Positions 10,394 through 21,880 of a stretch of DNA of 64,000 nt are shown one piece after another (within the stretch, counting starts at the first letter, position 1; each line of letters begins with the position of its first letter). A model generated the notes under the pieces. It saw only the letters and a list, made by a program, of their open reading frames with translations. It ran no database searches and was not told the DNA's origin. Source of the stretch: Acheta domesticus (lineage: Eukaryota > Arthropoda > Insecta > Orthoptera > Gryllidae); NCBI GenBank assembly GCA_031308135.1, contig JAHLJT010009355.1, forward strand, positions 10,174,177 through 10,238,176, written 5' to 3'. Made by a program: the position numbers and the translations under genes.

Positions 10394-12313
10394 CTATCCC
10401 CTTGGCTTATATCGTTCAACCATTTCTTTATACGGTTTAATATTAAACCAATTTTGGACCCCACAATCATGTCCTTGGTTCGACAAAACAACACTGTTAT
10501 TGTCTAGTACCTTTTCAATTACGTATGGGCCTTCAAAGATAGGAAAGAACTTCCGGAACAATTTCTGCTCGGACGATGACGAGTGAGGCGACTTCACCAG
10601 AACTTTGTCACCTACGCGATACACCCCCCGATAGAACTGCCCTTGAGCCCCTTTTCTACGACTGGCTGCCTTCTTCAATTGGTCATAGATAATTTGATGG
10701 TTTCCCGTGATTGTCGTTATACCGCTGATCTCCGGAGGAACAGCGATCTCGTCAAAGGGTCCTTTCTTCTTTTGTCCGAAATGCACCTCCCATGATGTTC
10801 GTCCGGTGCTTGAATGTGGTACTGTATTCAGTACTTCGTTTAATATGGGAACTGCTTCAAACCACGCCCGATGGTTCTCCGACGAATAAACTCGGAACAA
10901 ACGCGACAGCTCCTTCATCACCCTCTCACTGGGGTTGCTTTGGGGATGCCTCACTGCGGTAAAATGAATTTCTATTCCCAAGGTTGTCATTTCCTTGCGC
11001 CACCTGTCACTTGTGAATTGGCTTCCTCGGTCATGCAGTACTCGTCTAGGCTTTCCGCCTATATCGATAAAAGCCTTCATCTGCCGGACACAGTTCGCAG
11101 CATTCGGTTTTCTAATGGGAAAAGTTCTTACTAATTTTGAAAACACGTCTATAGCTACGAATAAATACTGGTTACCGAACTTAGTTTTCGGCAACGGACC
11201 GTACAAATCGACGGCGTACAGATCACGTGGACCCTGCGGTATAATGGCTTGCCACTCGCCCTCCTGACGGCGATTAGGCTGTTTCGTCTTCTGACATACG
11301 TCACAGGAGCTTGTTAATTGACGTATTTGCTTCCCCATATTCGGCCAATAACAATAATCCGCCAAAATACGCGTGATCTTTTCTCCCCCGAAATGACCGT
11401 AATGCTCGTGTGTAGATATTATCAAGCCCTTCCGTTGCTTCTCCGGTACCCATATACGGAATTGATTATCCGGACCGTTGGTCTTGCGCAATATGATCCC
11501 ATCGTGACTTTTCCACAAAGCTGCATTCCGTTCTCGTACGCTCTTGAACTTGCTAGAATCGTACTGCTGCCCAGCTACCAATTTCGTTACCTCCCGTGTA
11601 AATGGGTCTCCTTGCTGCATGGCAATCACCGCGTGCTTTGTCCATCGTGGATCGATTTCACTCACGCGTATTATTGCTACCAGATTCTGTTCACCCTCTT
11701 TCTCCTCCACTCTAATTCGGGATAAATAATCTGGGAGTAAGTTCTTCTTGCCCTCGCAGTATTCGATATCAATCTGAAACTGCTGTAACCACAAAGCCCA
11801 TCGAAGCAATTTCTCATTATGAGTATGACTTCTCATCAGAAAGATCAATGCCTTATGGTCAGTAATCACCGTAAAAGGTCGGCCCACTAATAATGCCCGA
11901 AACTTCCGCGTTGCCCAAACCACGGCAAGCGCTTCCGATTCTGTGGTACCGAAATTTGCCTCGCTTCCCTTCAGGGACCGACTATCTAACGCGATAATCT
12001 GCTGTTGCCCGTAATCGCCCACTTGAAACAGGACTGCGCCCAGCGCCGATCCGCTACTGTCCGTCTGCAGATACATTCGCCTACGGAAGTCGGGGTAACG
12101 TACCACGTACGTCTCTTCAAAAGCCCGTAGCAGCTGTTCGTAAGCTTCCTGGCATTGTTGCGTCCAATTCCACCTGTTCCCCTTGCGAAGCAAGTGTAAC
12201 AGCGGCACTACCTTCTGTGAGTAGTTCTTAACAAATCGAGAGTAATAGTTTAAAATACCGAACAATCGGCGAAGTCCACGGATATTCTTAGGCGGTGGCA
12301 ACTTTCGAATCAT
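10394..12313 (-). CDS. pol: Pol C-terminal part: RT thumb, RNase H, integrase
   Basis: An uninterrupted 639-residue frame. Residues about 1-85 are the end of reverse transcriptase and the connection (KNIRGLRRLFGILNYYSRFV). About 90-210 is RNase H (YLQTDSSGSALGAVLF, ESEALAVVWA, TVITDHKALIFL). About 295-345 is the integrase HHCC zinc-binding domain (HEHYGHFG ... CDVC). About 365-500 is the DDE core (AVDLYGP, LHDRGSQF, NPSERVMKEL). A GPYVIEKVL segment near the end matches the GPY/F module. The frame starts after a break; the true polypeptide continues upstream at 12391-12834. It provides cDNA synthesis and integration. Confidence 0.93.
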   Translation of the reverse strand: MIRKLPPPKNIRGLRRLFGILNYYSRFVKNYSQKVVPLLHLLRKGNRWNWTQQCQEAYEQLLRAFEETYVVRYPDFRRRMYLQTDSSGSALGAVLFQVGDYGQQQIIALDSRSLKGSEANFGTTESEALAVVWATRKFRALLVGRPFTVITDHKALIFLMRSHTHNEKLLRWALWLQQFQIDIEYCEGKKNLLPDYLSRIRVEEKEGEQNLVAIIRVSEIDPRWTKHAVIAMQQGDPFTREVTKLVAGQQYDSSKFKSVRERNAALWKSHDGIILRKTNGPDNQFRIWVPEKQRKGLIISTHEHYGHFGGEKITRILADYCYWPNMGKQIRQLTSSCDVCQKTKQPNRRQEGEWQAIIPQGPRDLYAVDLYGPLPKTKFGNQYLFVAIDVFSKLVRTFPIRKPNAANCVRQMKAFIDIGGKPRRVLHDRGSQFTSDRWRKEMTTLGIEIHFTAVRHPQSNPSERVMKELSRLFRVYSSENHRAWFEAVPILNEVLNTVPHSSTGRTSWEVHFGQKKKGPFDEIAVPPEISGITTITGNHQIIYDQLKKAASRRKGAQGQFYRGVYRVGDKVLVKSPHSSSSEQKLFRKFFPIFEGPYVIEKVLDNNSVVLSNQGHDCGVQNWFNIKPYKEMVERYKPRG

Positions 12314-12390
12314 TTCCTTTTTACATTCCTGAATCTCGATCCCTCACCGGAAATTTCGTGTCCCTAAATTGTACTTTAAGTTGACAAAAC

Positions 12391-12834
12391 TTACATTTTT
12401 CTATATTTAATTTCAGGTTGTAGGTTCGAAAAAATCTCAAACAATTGCCTTAAATCTCGCAAATGCGCCTTTAAATCTGGTGAAAATAACACGATGTCAT
12501 CCACATACGTTATTAACGTCTCCTTCAACTCAGCCGGGATGACGTCATCCAAGTAGCGGATTAACGCCGCCCCCGAGTTCTTCAATCCGAATGGCAACCG
12601 TGTAAATGAATATACAGTTCCCTCGAACCTAAAACTGATATATTTCTGGGATCCGGATTCAACTGCAATTTGCCAATACGCTGACGAAAAATCAAGGGCG
12701 CTAAAGATAGCCGCCCCTCCTAACTTCACGATCATATCATTAATGGTGGGTGGTGCTTCGTAGCGGGGAATCGTTACGGCATTCAACTTTCGTGCGTCGA
12801 GGCAAATCCTTATACTGCCATTCTTCTTTGCCAC
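12391..12834 (-). pseudogene. pol: Pol middle part: reverse transcriptase palm/fingers (frame-broken)
   Basis: This 147-residue segment carries the RT core: AKKNGSIRICLDARKLNAVT, then FSALDFSSAYWQI, FRLPFGLKNS-type FTRLPFGLKNSGAAL, and the catalytic ITYVDDIVLFSP (YVDD). Frame is lost at both ends. Upstream it must join the protease/RT start frame around 12840. Downstream at least two single-base shifts occur at 12310-12390, near short T and G runs, before the 639-residue frame. The breaks could be true decay or homopolymer errors. Confidence 0.85.
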
Positions 12835-12839
12835 GACTA

Positions 12840-13606
12840 CTAATGGGACTTACATATGGAGTGATAGCCCTCTTAATGATGCCCTTCTGTTCCATTTCAG
12901 CTATCAATTGTCGCACTTGTGCCCGGTGCGCGTATGGGATAGGGTATTGCTTCGTCACAAACGGTGTAGCATCACTGATCTCCAACCGAAATTTATAACC
13001 TCTCACTGCCTCTGATGACTCGTGAAACACGTCTACAAACTTTTCCAAGAGTTGCCGAATTTCTTCCGGGCCGTTCTCTTTGTCAACGACACCTTCCACA
13101 GCACGTTCCACGCCCTGGAGAACCTCTTCCATCGAAGCCTGCACTTCGTCCCCATCGACCGCCGCCTCATCATCTTCAGCGACCACTAAGCCACCACCAA
13201 TACAACCTCGTAACCGTAATGTAATTACACCTGTGCTTACGTCTACGACGGCTTGGTAGGCCCTTAATGCGTCCATTCCGATGATAATCTCGCGTACGAG
13301 TCCTCGGACCACTATTGCCGCTACCTCGATGGTCAGTCCCTCCACGCAGAATTCCAACCAAACTTGTCTTCCCGTGGTACTTGCTGCCTTCCGGTTCGCC
13401 ATCACGACCCTTAGCTTCCGCGTTGGTAATTCAACCAGCTCTTGTCCATCCCTCTTCAACTCCTCACACAATTCTTCAGATATTGCACTGATGCTACTTC
13501 CCGTATCTACCAACGCATACACCTGTCTCCCATAGCACGTGCCCTTCAACACTAAACACTTGCTCGGCTTCGCACCTTCCATTGTTTTCTTCACGAAGCA
13601 AGTCAT
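12840..13606 (-). pseudogene. pol: Protease and start of reverse transcriptase (frame-broken)
   Basis: The frame carries an aspartic protease motif, ALVDTGSSISAIS (DTG active site), about 25 residues after its first methionine, then a flap-side IIIGMDAL. It continues into the start of reverse transcriptase (PYAHRAQVRQLIAEMEQKGI, then RAITPYVSPI). After this point the frame shifts into the segment at 12391-12834; its last ~30 residues as translated are out-of-frame. It likely continues from gag by a frameshift or separate start, which cannot be decided here. Confidence 0.85.
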
Positions 13607-13699
13607 CTCCCGCGACCATTACACTTGTTGTTGCTAGTACCGTAACCTGATTCCCTTCCACGTCATTTGGGTTCGGGCCACCCTCCCCGCACCAAAGCT

Positions 13700-15350
13700 A
13701 TCTAGTTTTCCGGCCTTCTGTCTACATTCCTCTTCGCTTCCGATTCACCTTGGTTCATATCTTGACGACCCCCACCATTTTCTTTTGGTTTTGGTTGCTG
13801 TTGTGACGGCCCACCTTGTGGCTTACCTTGTCTTGGCGGCTTTCTCTCCCGTGCGCACTTCAACCGCGCATACATTTTCCTGTCGGTACTTCGTGCCGTT
13901 ATATCCATTCGTACCGCCCCCATTATTACCAAAGCGTGACCTCTCATTTGGGGAATCTTGGTCATTTCCATCATTCGTCTGATCGAACCGACTAACACGC
14001 TCGATCAGCTCATCTATTGTTTCCGGCATATTATTCCATAACAAGTTACGGACGTTACCCGGCATCTGTCGTATCAATATTCTAATAATTTCAGCGGGAT
14101 CGAAATTCTCGCTACAAATCTGAACGCACTTACTTTGCGCGTCACGAAATCGCACATGCTTTCTGCACTTCCCTTCCGGTACTTTTCCGACATCAAGCGA
14201 TATCTTAACTCGAACCGATGATGCTGGTTCCAATAACGCTCTAAGAATTTCCCCCTCCACTCTTTCATAACTTCTCGGAGTCGGTGTAAGAGCCTGCCAC
14301 AATACTGGGCCTTCGAACTTAACGCCTCCCTCCACGAATCTTAATTTCATCGTCTCAGGCGTACCGTTCACAAGAAAATAATTTTCTAACGCCGTTAGAA
14401 AAGAATACGGCTGTTCCTTGCTTTCTCCGTGGAAGCGTAAATAATTCGGGAGTGCCGCGTGACTGACACGTTCCCAACATTCGCAGACCTCTGCGCCGCG
14501 TACATACGTTCTTCTAACTCAGTTACCTTTTTGGAGAGCATTTCATTGACACTTCTTGTTTGTTCTAATTCATCCGGCCTCAGATTACTGATTTCTCTTT
14601 GAACTGTTGACATAATGTTCTCGCCTATCCCGTTCATGGAATCCTCGAGTAATATTAATCGCGCGTCCTGCCGTTGTGTTGTTTCTTTAACGACCTGCAA
14701 ATTTTTGTTAATGTCATCGAACTGGCGGTGATGTCCGTCTACCACCTGTTGGACGGCTAATACGGACGACTTGACTTTGCCCACTTCTGCGCTAAATTGC
14801 ATATTAACGGATTCCTGGACTGCGAACCCGCGATTCTATCTTTCTTCAGCGATCTTCGCGTCGTTTCCAACTTGGAAATCTTCGCAAACGTCTCGGTTCT
14901 CAAGCCACTGACGTCGTTCCGGATTGCAATAATGCAGAATCTAATGACTCCATTCCTGCCCTCTAATTTACTCTCCAAACTGATATTATTCTCTACATTT
15001 GCTGGCGCAAATTAACATTACTTTCTTCTATCTTGGCTTGCAAATTGTTTTCTCGACGGGCATTATCCGATTTTATTTCTGCCATTAACAACTGTAACAT
15101 AGCATTCAGACTCGACTCTGTAACGCCTCGTTCTTCAGCTGTGGTACGCGCTACTTCACCGGGATCATGACCCCCATCCCCAACTACCTGACCAACAGCC
15201 ATTTCATTCGCGACTAACGCGACATTATCTTCCCCTTCGACCTCCAAATTTGGTAACCGCTGATAATCCTCACCATCGTCACAAGCAGATATCGTCCTCG
15301 GAATCAGATCCTTCCCTGATGCTAATTAGTTTGCCACTTCGTGTTTCCAT
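13700..15350 (-). pseudogene. gag: gag region of the LTR element (multiple frame breaks)
   Basis: A plausible start is the ATG at 15348-15350 (METRSGKLISIREGS), about 80 bases after the primer site region. The protein is then split between frames: 14993-15270 (acidic, N-terminal), 14395-14978 (coiled-coil-like), and 13823-14371 alternating with 14074-14268. The last pair holds a retrotransposon-gag core (EWRGKFLERYWNQHHRFELR, CDFVTRKVSA, QMPGNVRNLLWNNMPET). The C-terminal part is basic and Gln/Gly/Pro-rich (13702-13998). I could not identify an intact CCHC knuckle. At least six single-base shifts are needed to read it through. Confidence 0.75.
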
Positions 15351-15432
15351 TTTTGTTATATTTCTTTATCACGTGCTAGCTATTAACAACCTGTCCTGGT
15401 TTCCTACCCCGGCGTTGCGTTTGCTAATCACG

Positions 15433-15452
15433 CCCCACGAATTGGGCGCCAA
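15433..15452 (-). promoter_or_regulatory. Primer binding site, tRNA-Lys type
   Basis: The minus strand directly after the 5' LTR reads TTGGCGCCCAATTCGTGGGG. TGGCGCCCAA followed by a GTGGGG block resembles sites complementary to the 3' end of tRNA-Lys, the primer of Drosophila gypsy, but with two extra bases in the middle. The assignment to tRNA-Lys is by resemblance. Confidence 0.7.
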
Positions 15453-17501
15453 TGTAACGAAAAACCCCTCTCACTGTACTGATATCGATCACGCCCACTA
15501 AACAGGCGCCAATGCAACGAAAAAACCCCCTTTCCTATTTACTAAAACGCCCTACGAACTGGGCACTAATGTAATGAAAATCTCCCCTCTCAACTCCTAT
15601 TGTTGATCACGAAAAACTTCCTTGCTGATCACCTGTAATATCTACAATGCACACCACTGTGCCCCCCCTTTTTACTATCCGGAGTTTTCCTGTTTACATA
15701 AATTTATCAGGGCGGGCCGTGATTTGTTCTCTACAGAACACAAGCGCCACGCCAATGCAGGGACCAGGATCAGCTAGCTATGTGATAAAAACACCGGTTA
15801 CGTAACATCAAAACGAGAACTCAAAATCTCGTTTGTTTATTTTCTTTTAACCAACAGAAACATTAATACCCTCATAAAAGAATCAATACCACACAACATC
15901 AACAAAACACGATATCATAAAAATCACAAAAATCAATAAACATATTATACCCAAATGTTATTACGAAATAATGAGCTCAATACTGTGGCCACACCCATTA
16001 CATTGCAATCCCCCCAAAATGTTTCCAGTTTTGGCTTTGTAAACCATTTATTCTTCCCAAGAGCAAAGAAATCAAAGTCATTGACTTCACTGGAGTGTTG
16101 CAAAACAAAAAAAAATATTCCACTTCCCTTGCGTTGTTAACCAAGCGGCGACCAGGTCCACACACACACGATCTCACGCCGTCATGCGTAAGAACTCTGC
16201 TCCACTGCTGCCTGCTAGCGCCGAATTACCAGTGCCCCCCAAATTGGCACTGACCACGGCGACGATATGCAAAGACGCGCTCGAGTCTGCTGCACCTCGG
16301 CACACCTCGTTCGGCGACACCCGCTTCGATTTTTCAATGGTCGAAGTAACACCAGTTCCAAACATTAGTGGAAAAACTTTCAAAATTCACAAAACTCAAA
16401 ATTAGGATCGCGCGTGGCATAGCTTTATATATTACCACTAAAATAGTTCACATCACACGGCATACAGTTCCGCCACCTTGCGAATACAAGTCCGAAGGAG
16501 CAACACCTTCTCGAAATTTTATAAGTTCGCGTGTTAAAATAATATCACGAGTGACGCGGAGTACAACTCGCCACGAAGTTATTCACTCCTCTCACAGTTT
16601 ATAATAGTTCACTAGTACGAGTCCAGAAGAGAACACTTCATCAAAAATTACAAATCCAAATTTTTTAAATTATTCTTGCAACAAGCGACGCGGATTCTGC
16701 CTCTCGCTACCAAGCTATTCCCTCGTCTCTCTCCCATTGTTGTCCTAAAGCATTTATAGCTTTTTTCCGAACAAAACAATAGCGCCTCTACTGTCTTCTG
16801 CTTTATAACTTATAAAAATAGTTTATTATTAATTTCTAACACTTCCTGGATTGTCTTATTATATTGTAAAATTCCCAATTAAAATTTCGTATCCATTCCA
16901 CTTCTTAGACATCACTTTTCTCGCTTCATTTTGTTAAAAGAATGCTTTTTCGTGCGTCTCATGCCTACAAACATCGCTCGTTTATTTCTCAATTAACTCA
17001 TGTAACATAATGTTTATCTATTAATGTTCGGCGTCCTAAAATTGTGTCACCACGTTTATAATTTGGCCCGTATTCCACGGAATACTTTGGTATATGCCAA
17101 ATCTCGGTAGACACACTAGTTTTCGTTTAATTTATTAATATATCCAAACTTTTCTGAAGGGACGTCACGACCATTGTTGTTTTAGTTCTGTAACATGTTA
17201 AAATCAATGTCATGATCACAAAACTCGCGATATTATGCGTTTCTGTGACCCGATTTAGCTGAAACAAACTTTATTGTGTTCCTTATAATTTTGTGCGTTG
17301 ACTAGTAACATGCAACCATTAATTAACCACGGCGTTCACATGCTCGCCTGAAATACTCGTTTTCTCTTAGATCACCTTCACTTGTTTTTCTATATTCCGC
17401 TCTGGAAGTTTCTACATAAAGTTCTATACCCGGTTCATAAACCAATGGTCACTTCATGTTATTTACCTATTTCATTTGTAATAGATGGCTAAACTATTAC
17501 A
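15453..17501 (-). repeat. 5' LTR of the Ty3/gypsy-type element
   Basis: A 2049-bp LTR holding the element's promoter in the minus orientation. It starts TGTAACG (plus strand) at 15453 and ends CTATTACA at 17501, immediately before the CATG duplication. It is nearly identical to 7989-10028. Confidence 0.95.
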
Positions 17502-17505
17502 CATG

Positions 17506-18573
17506 AAAAGTATTATTATTTCGAAAACTAATTATTGCTACAAATGCAATAATTATTCAAGTTTTTCCTTTCATAATTTGAAAGATAAATTTTGTATTTC
17601 TACCTTATTTTATTCTGACATATTTCTTTACAACAAGGGAGAGACAGACTTTCCAAAGTGTTGGTTGATCATATCGAAAAAATCACAATTTAAAGTTAAA
17701 AACGTCAAAAAATTAGGATGTTTCTTTTTCAAATTCTACCATTATTATAGATATTTGAAAGATTAGTGAATTGTTTTAAATGATAATACATTAAACACAA
17801 ATTGTGTATAATAAATATACTTATGTATGAAAAATAATTTTAATTATTTAAGAATTTTGCAAAATTGAATTACTAAATGTCTGCATGATCCGCGCTTTTG
17901 TGGTGGTTTTATATTTTTTTCAAAATATATGTGACTTTCATATCATTCATTGGCTTTCATGCAATGCTGAATCATTCACTGGCTCTGCATGCAAATTGCC
18001 CCAAACACCTGTTCTACTACGGGAGTTTGTTTACTTACGCCACTGGGTTTTAATCGTTCAAAAAGCTTCTGAAGCATGCACAAGAAGCATAAACAAGAGC
18101 ACAGTCATATGAGTATGCATCATCTCCGTTGCATTAGAGGAAAGGAAACGCATCACTGCCATTGCGATTTAAGTGCAATATAACTGCAATGCTTTGCAAT
18201 GTTTTTTGAATCAGAACAAACACACAATTACACGCGTGGATAGCACTGGATCAGGTAACTTGTCAGTTGATAATGCATATTTACACATCTACGTTTGCTA
18301 TTCTGAACAGCACCGCTGTGGCTGTTAATTGTTCTTGACACGAGATTTCAAAATCTCATAAATCAACAAATCGAACCATTGCACCTTCAATTATACTTGT
18401 CCAGTAAAAAAAATATGTACGCTTCTGCAAATATCTTCCTCGAACAAGAACCTACTCAAATATTTTTGTGATCAGCGCTAATAAAATAGTGTTTTGTGCG
18501 TGTGCATGTGTGATGTTTATCCCATGCTTTCCAACTTCTTGCACGAATACCTCAACTTGGATATAGTGTACAG
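17506..18573. other. K2P intron, AT-rich, no recognised element
   Basis: AT-rich sequence with no supported exon. The short open frames have no recognisable motif. Confidence 0.5.
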
Positions 18574-18765
18574 GAGACCAAGCACGAACTTACCCTGCTG
18601 CTTCTAAAAGTGCATGAACTTTGCGCCTCATATTGCTTTCCGTAAACGCTCGTCGCATGATGTTTGCAATGAACTGCCTGTTGGCTGCCAACGTGTGCCC
18701 AAGAGACCAAGCATGAACTTACCCTGCTGCTTCTAAAAGTACATGATCTTTGCAACGAACTGACT
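18574..18765 (+). repeat. Direct repeat pair just upstream of the terminal K2P exon
   Basis: GAGACCAAGCACGAACTTAC ... CTGCTGCTTCTAAAAG at 18574 recurs with few changes at 18703, period 129. A second shared block is TTTGCAATGAACTGCCTG / TTTGCAACGAACTGACTG. Each copy contains CTGCTGCTTCTAAAAG, which resembles a 3' splice site. The real acceptor, by phase, is 60 bases further downstream. Confidence 0.75.
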
Positions 18766-18824
18766 GTGTGTGAGCTTGGCATGTCGTTTGCGATGTGCGA
18801 GCGTCCGCGTGCGGCGTGTTGCAG

Positions 18825-19735
18825 CGGCCGTGGAGCTGCGCGACGGGCTGGACGCCGAGGCGGCGGCGCGCACGCCGGTCTTCGCCAACAAGTACGCGCT
18901 GGAGCGCTCCGAGTCGACGGCGCGCAAGACCAGGCGTCCCACAAGGAGCACTTCCCGGACCACGAGCGGCTCGGCGCCGGCGGCGGCGTCCACGCCCGCG
19001 GGCGACGCCAGCGCCCACGCCCGCCACCACCTCGCCGTGGACGTGCCGCTGCCGCCGTCGCCGCCCCCGCTGCCGCCGCCATCGCCCCAAATCTCGGAGC
19101 CGCCGCGCTCCGCGCCGCCCCAGGCCGCCCCGCGCCGCGGGGTCTTCGCGTCGTCGTCGTCGAGCTCGTACCCGGGCACGCCGCGCGCCTACAATCCGCC
19201 CCGCTCGCCCGCCAGCGCGCCGCGCATCATGACGCCCATGGGCTTCGCCATCAGCAGGCAACAGTCGCAGACGACCCGCTCCCGCTCCCTGCGACTGTCG
19301 CGCATGCGCGACGACCCCGAGTACGACGACCTCATGGACTACAGCTACCAGGACTACGACTACGAGGACTCGTACAGCAGCGGCCAGCGCATCAGCAAAC
19401 CCGTGCCCATCTGGCTGTGCGTCTTCCTGGTGGTGACGTATATTTTCTGCGGGGCCTACTTGTTCCACCAGTGGGAAGGCTGGCATTTCCTGGACGCGGC
19501 CTACTTCTGCTTCATCACGCTCACCACCATCGGGTTCGGCGACTTCGTGCCCGCGCAGCACGTGAGGAACGACGACGGCAAAGTGAGCATCGCGCTCTGT
19601 TCGCTTTATTTGCTCTTTGGAATAGCGCTGCTGGCGATGAGTTTCAACCTGGTGCAGGAAGAGGTGATCGGCAACGTGAAATCGGTGGCCAAACGATTAG
19701 GAATTCTGAAGGATGACGAAGACGAAGAAGAGTAA
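18825..19735 (+). CDS. K2P potassium channel, terminal exon (TM3, pore 2, TM4, C-terminus)
   Basis: Acceptor GTGTTGCAG precedes 18825. Two bases complete the codon left by exon 5592-5770, and the frame stays open to TAA at 19733-19735 (302 residues). The first ~190 residues finish the intracellular loop: Pro/Ala-rich, then an acidic tyrosine-rich stretch (DDLMDYSYQDYDYEDSYSS). TM3 is PIWLCVFLVVTYIFCGAYLF. The second pore loop is FITLTTIGFGDFVP, with TIGFGD as the K+ filter. TM4 is ALCSLYLLFGIALLAMSFNL. The tail NVKSVAKRLGILKDDEDEEE ends the protein. This is the C-terminal half of a K2P leak channel that sets membrane potential at the plasma membrane. The long TM2-TM3 loop resembles TWiK/TRESK-like members; the exact orthologue is not determined. 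Confidence 0.93.
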
Positions 19736-20460
19736 AAATATAAAGGACATATCAACTGTGAGAGAAGGAAATGAAGTATACGAGAACTTTGGGCGTATAT
19801 ACTTGTTATATTTTAAATTTAATAAGAAAAAGTTAGCCCATGGAAAGGCGACCGACAATCAGATTCGTTGTTTAATATTGTGTATGCGAACTACAAAGAG
19901 GAAAGTTACGTTGAACTCGTATGCCGGACATAACATGCAATTTTCGTCCATGTTTTAAAAGATAGGCATGCTGGGATAACCCTCTTTGTTTTAAAATGAT
20001 TTTGTAAATTTTAATCTCGATTGCTGTCAGAATAAAACTTTTTTCTATTGTTTCTAGCTGCTGTAATAAGGTTTTATAGTTCAATTTACCAATTATCTAT
20101 CTAGAATTAATACAAGTTGCAAAGATAGTTCTGACACGATGTCAAATACTCGAATTTACGCGGAGACGATAAAAACACAAAATATTGCTCTTCCAGTCAT
20201 AATAATTAAAAAACATTTATTGAACCTCGATGTGCGTTGAATTTTTTTCTGTGTTTTGTTTTTACTTTTATGAGCCCTTTAGTTTTACTCTCGTAACAAA
20301 TGGAATTTCAATGGAGTTGATCACATCTTCTTTTTAAAATTAAAAAAAGTCACACATCAACGTAGAAATACTATTTATAAATCACCTCATAGATACCTTG
20401 GTTAACATGTGATAGTATATTTGTTATGTAGTGAAAATGTAATAAATTTTATACTTACGT
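19736..20460 (+). other. K2P 3' UTR with candidate poly(A) signals
   Basis: After the stop codon the sequence becomes AT-rich. Canonical AATAAA hexamers occur at 20031-20036 and 20441-20446. The second is followed by a GT-rich stretch (TTACGTTACGTTGTTCC...) that could act as downstream element. Which is used cannot be told. Confidence 0.6.
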
Positions 20461-21880
20461 TACGTTGTTCCATGTATCTGTACTGTGACGCTCAAACCTC
20501 AACACTTCTCACATTCTCAGGTCTTCCTCTTTAGGTTGTCTTATAAACATAAGCGGATTCTGTGCTTAAGGAAATTTCATCGAAGTCTGTTTTATTATTA
20601 AAAAGTTATTGTCAGTTTTAAGTCAATATTTGAATATATCCCCTTTGTCTCGATAATCGAAATTTGTATTGAACCTGAGATAACTTCTAATTCTGTGAGA
20701 CGAAGGGGGAATTTGAGAGAGAGGGAATTTTGGCATCAGACGCAATCCAACATATCTGCATTTGTGTAATACTTAATGCAACCAATGGAGCAAAATGATA
20801 CATTTTTCTATTTTTTCCCGAGAACATGAATTAATAACAAATCGAGTGAGGCGTTTTGCCGCCTAATAGCTATGTATAATGTAATGGTAGTTAAATTATT
20901 TGTTAATTTCGTATAATTCTATTTATTCAAGAACGTATTACTTAGTAGCAATGTCTGTGATGTTAATAGCACAACGTAGGTCAGTATTTTGTAGCACTCT
21001 AATGCACCTTTTAAATGAAAGAAATTGTCTGTCCTGTGAACGACTGCGGCAGGCACGCTAGTATGCAAATGTCAAGTCAAGGCCCAAACTGGTTTGGTAC
21101 TTCGGAATGCTAATAAGGAAAATAATGATAAGATTTGTTTTATTATTTTTATGTGCAGCCCAATAGATGAGCAGATTCTGCTACTACATGCCATGAGTGG
21201 CATTTAATTTTTCAATTATAGAGTTAAATTGCAGAAAATACGTTTCTTCTATCTTCACCTTACCTGCTACAATCCTTTCGAGTGCTGTAACTTCATAACT
21301 AAAATGTATATTACATAATTATCTGTAGACAACCATTACTCGTAGACAAAATGAAATCGCACAGCACTCACGTGAATCCATGAACATTAATTTACCTTGG
21401 TAATAAGTTAAATGAGCTATTCAAGAGCTGTAAATCTCTATAAACATTCCTCTGTACCCATCTCACGTTTACCTTATTTTATTAACTCGCTAATTTCATG
21501 CGCAATGGACGAAGTTCGGGCCAAATGCCTAACATTGATGCTCGGACGTATAACAAGTGTGACGCGTGGGTGGCAGCGGGGGCCGCAATCCAGAGAGCAC
21601 ATGTGTCGCTGATCGAGCGCGGACTTGGCGCTCGTAAACGTCTCGGCCGCTCTGATATAGCCCCCACTTCCCAACACCCCCGTTTCCTCTTTGAAGTCTC
21701 CACACCAACCCTCACCGACCCACCCACTATTCCGCCCGCTCTGCCGCCCCAGCCCCGTCGAGACACCTGCGGCAACCCACGTGTTCTTCTCTCCTGGTTC
21801 CCTGTCACCACAGGACATCCTTGCATATCCCGCCGGTTCGGCTTCCATCCGTCTCCCTCCCTCGCGCTCTGGCGAGTGAA
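20461..21880. other. Intergenic, no recognised feature
   Basis: AT-rich sequence. From about 21500 GC content rises toward the next patch. Open frames here have no recognisable motif. Confidence 0.5.

Larger units (their letters stand above)
7989..17501 (-). mobile_element. Complete Ty3/gypsy-type LTR retrotransposon, antisense in K2P intron
   Basis: A 9.5-kb element flanked by CATG target duplications (7985-7988 and 17502-17505), with two nearly identical LTRs starting TGTAACG and ending CTATTACA. On the minus strand the order is 5' LTR (15453-17501), primer site, gag, protease, reverse transcriptase, RNase H, integrase, polypurine tract, 3' LTR (7989-10028). Integrase after RNase H defines the Ty3/gypsy order. 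No envelope frame fits between pol and the polypurine tract. Several frame breaks interrupt gag and the start of pol, so as written it is not autonomous. Confidence 0.93.

Noticed and set aside
18552..19561. Long minus-strand frames (up to 280 residues) opposite the terminal K2P exon
   Set aside because: GC-rich codon shadows; the plus-strand frame has the channel motifs and in-phase splice site.
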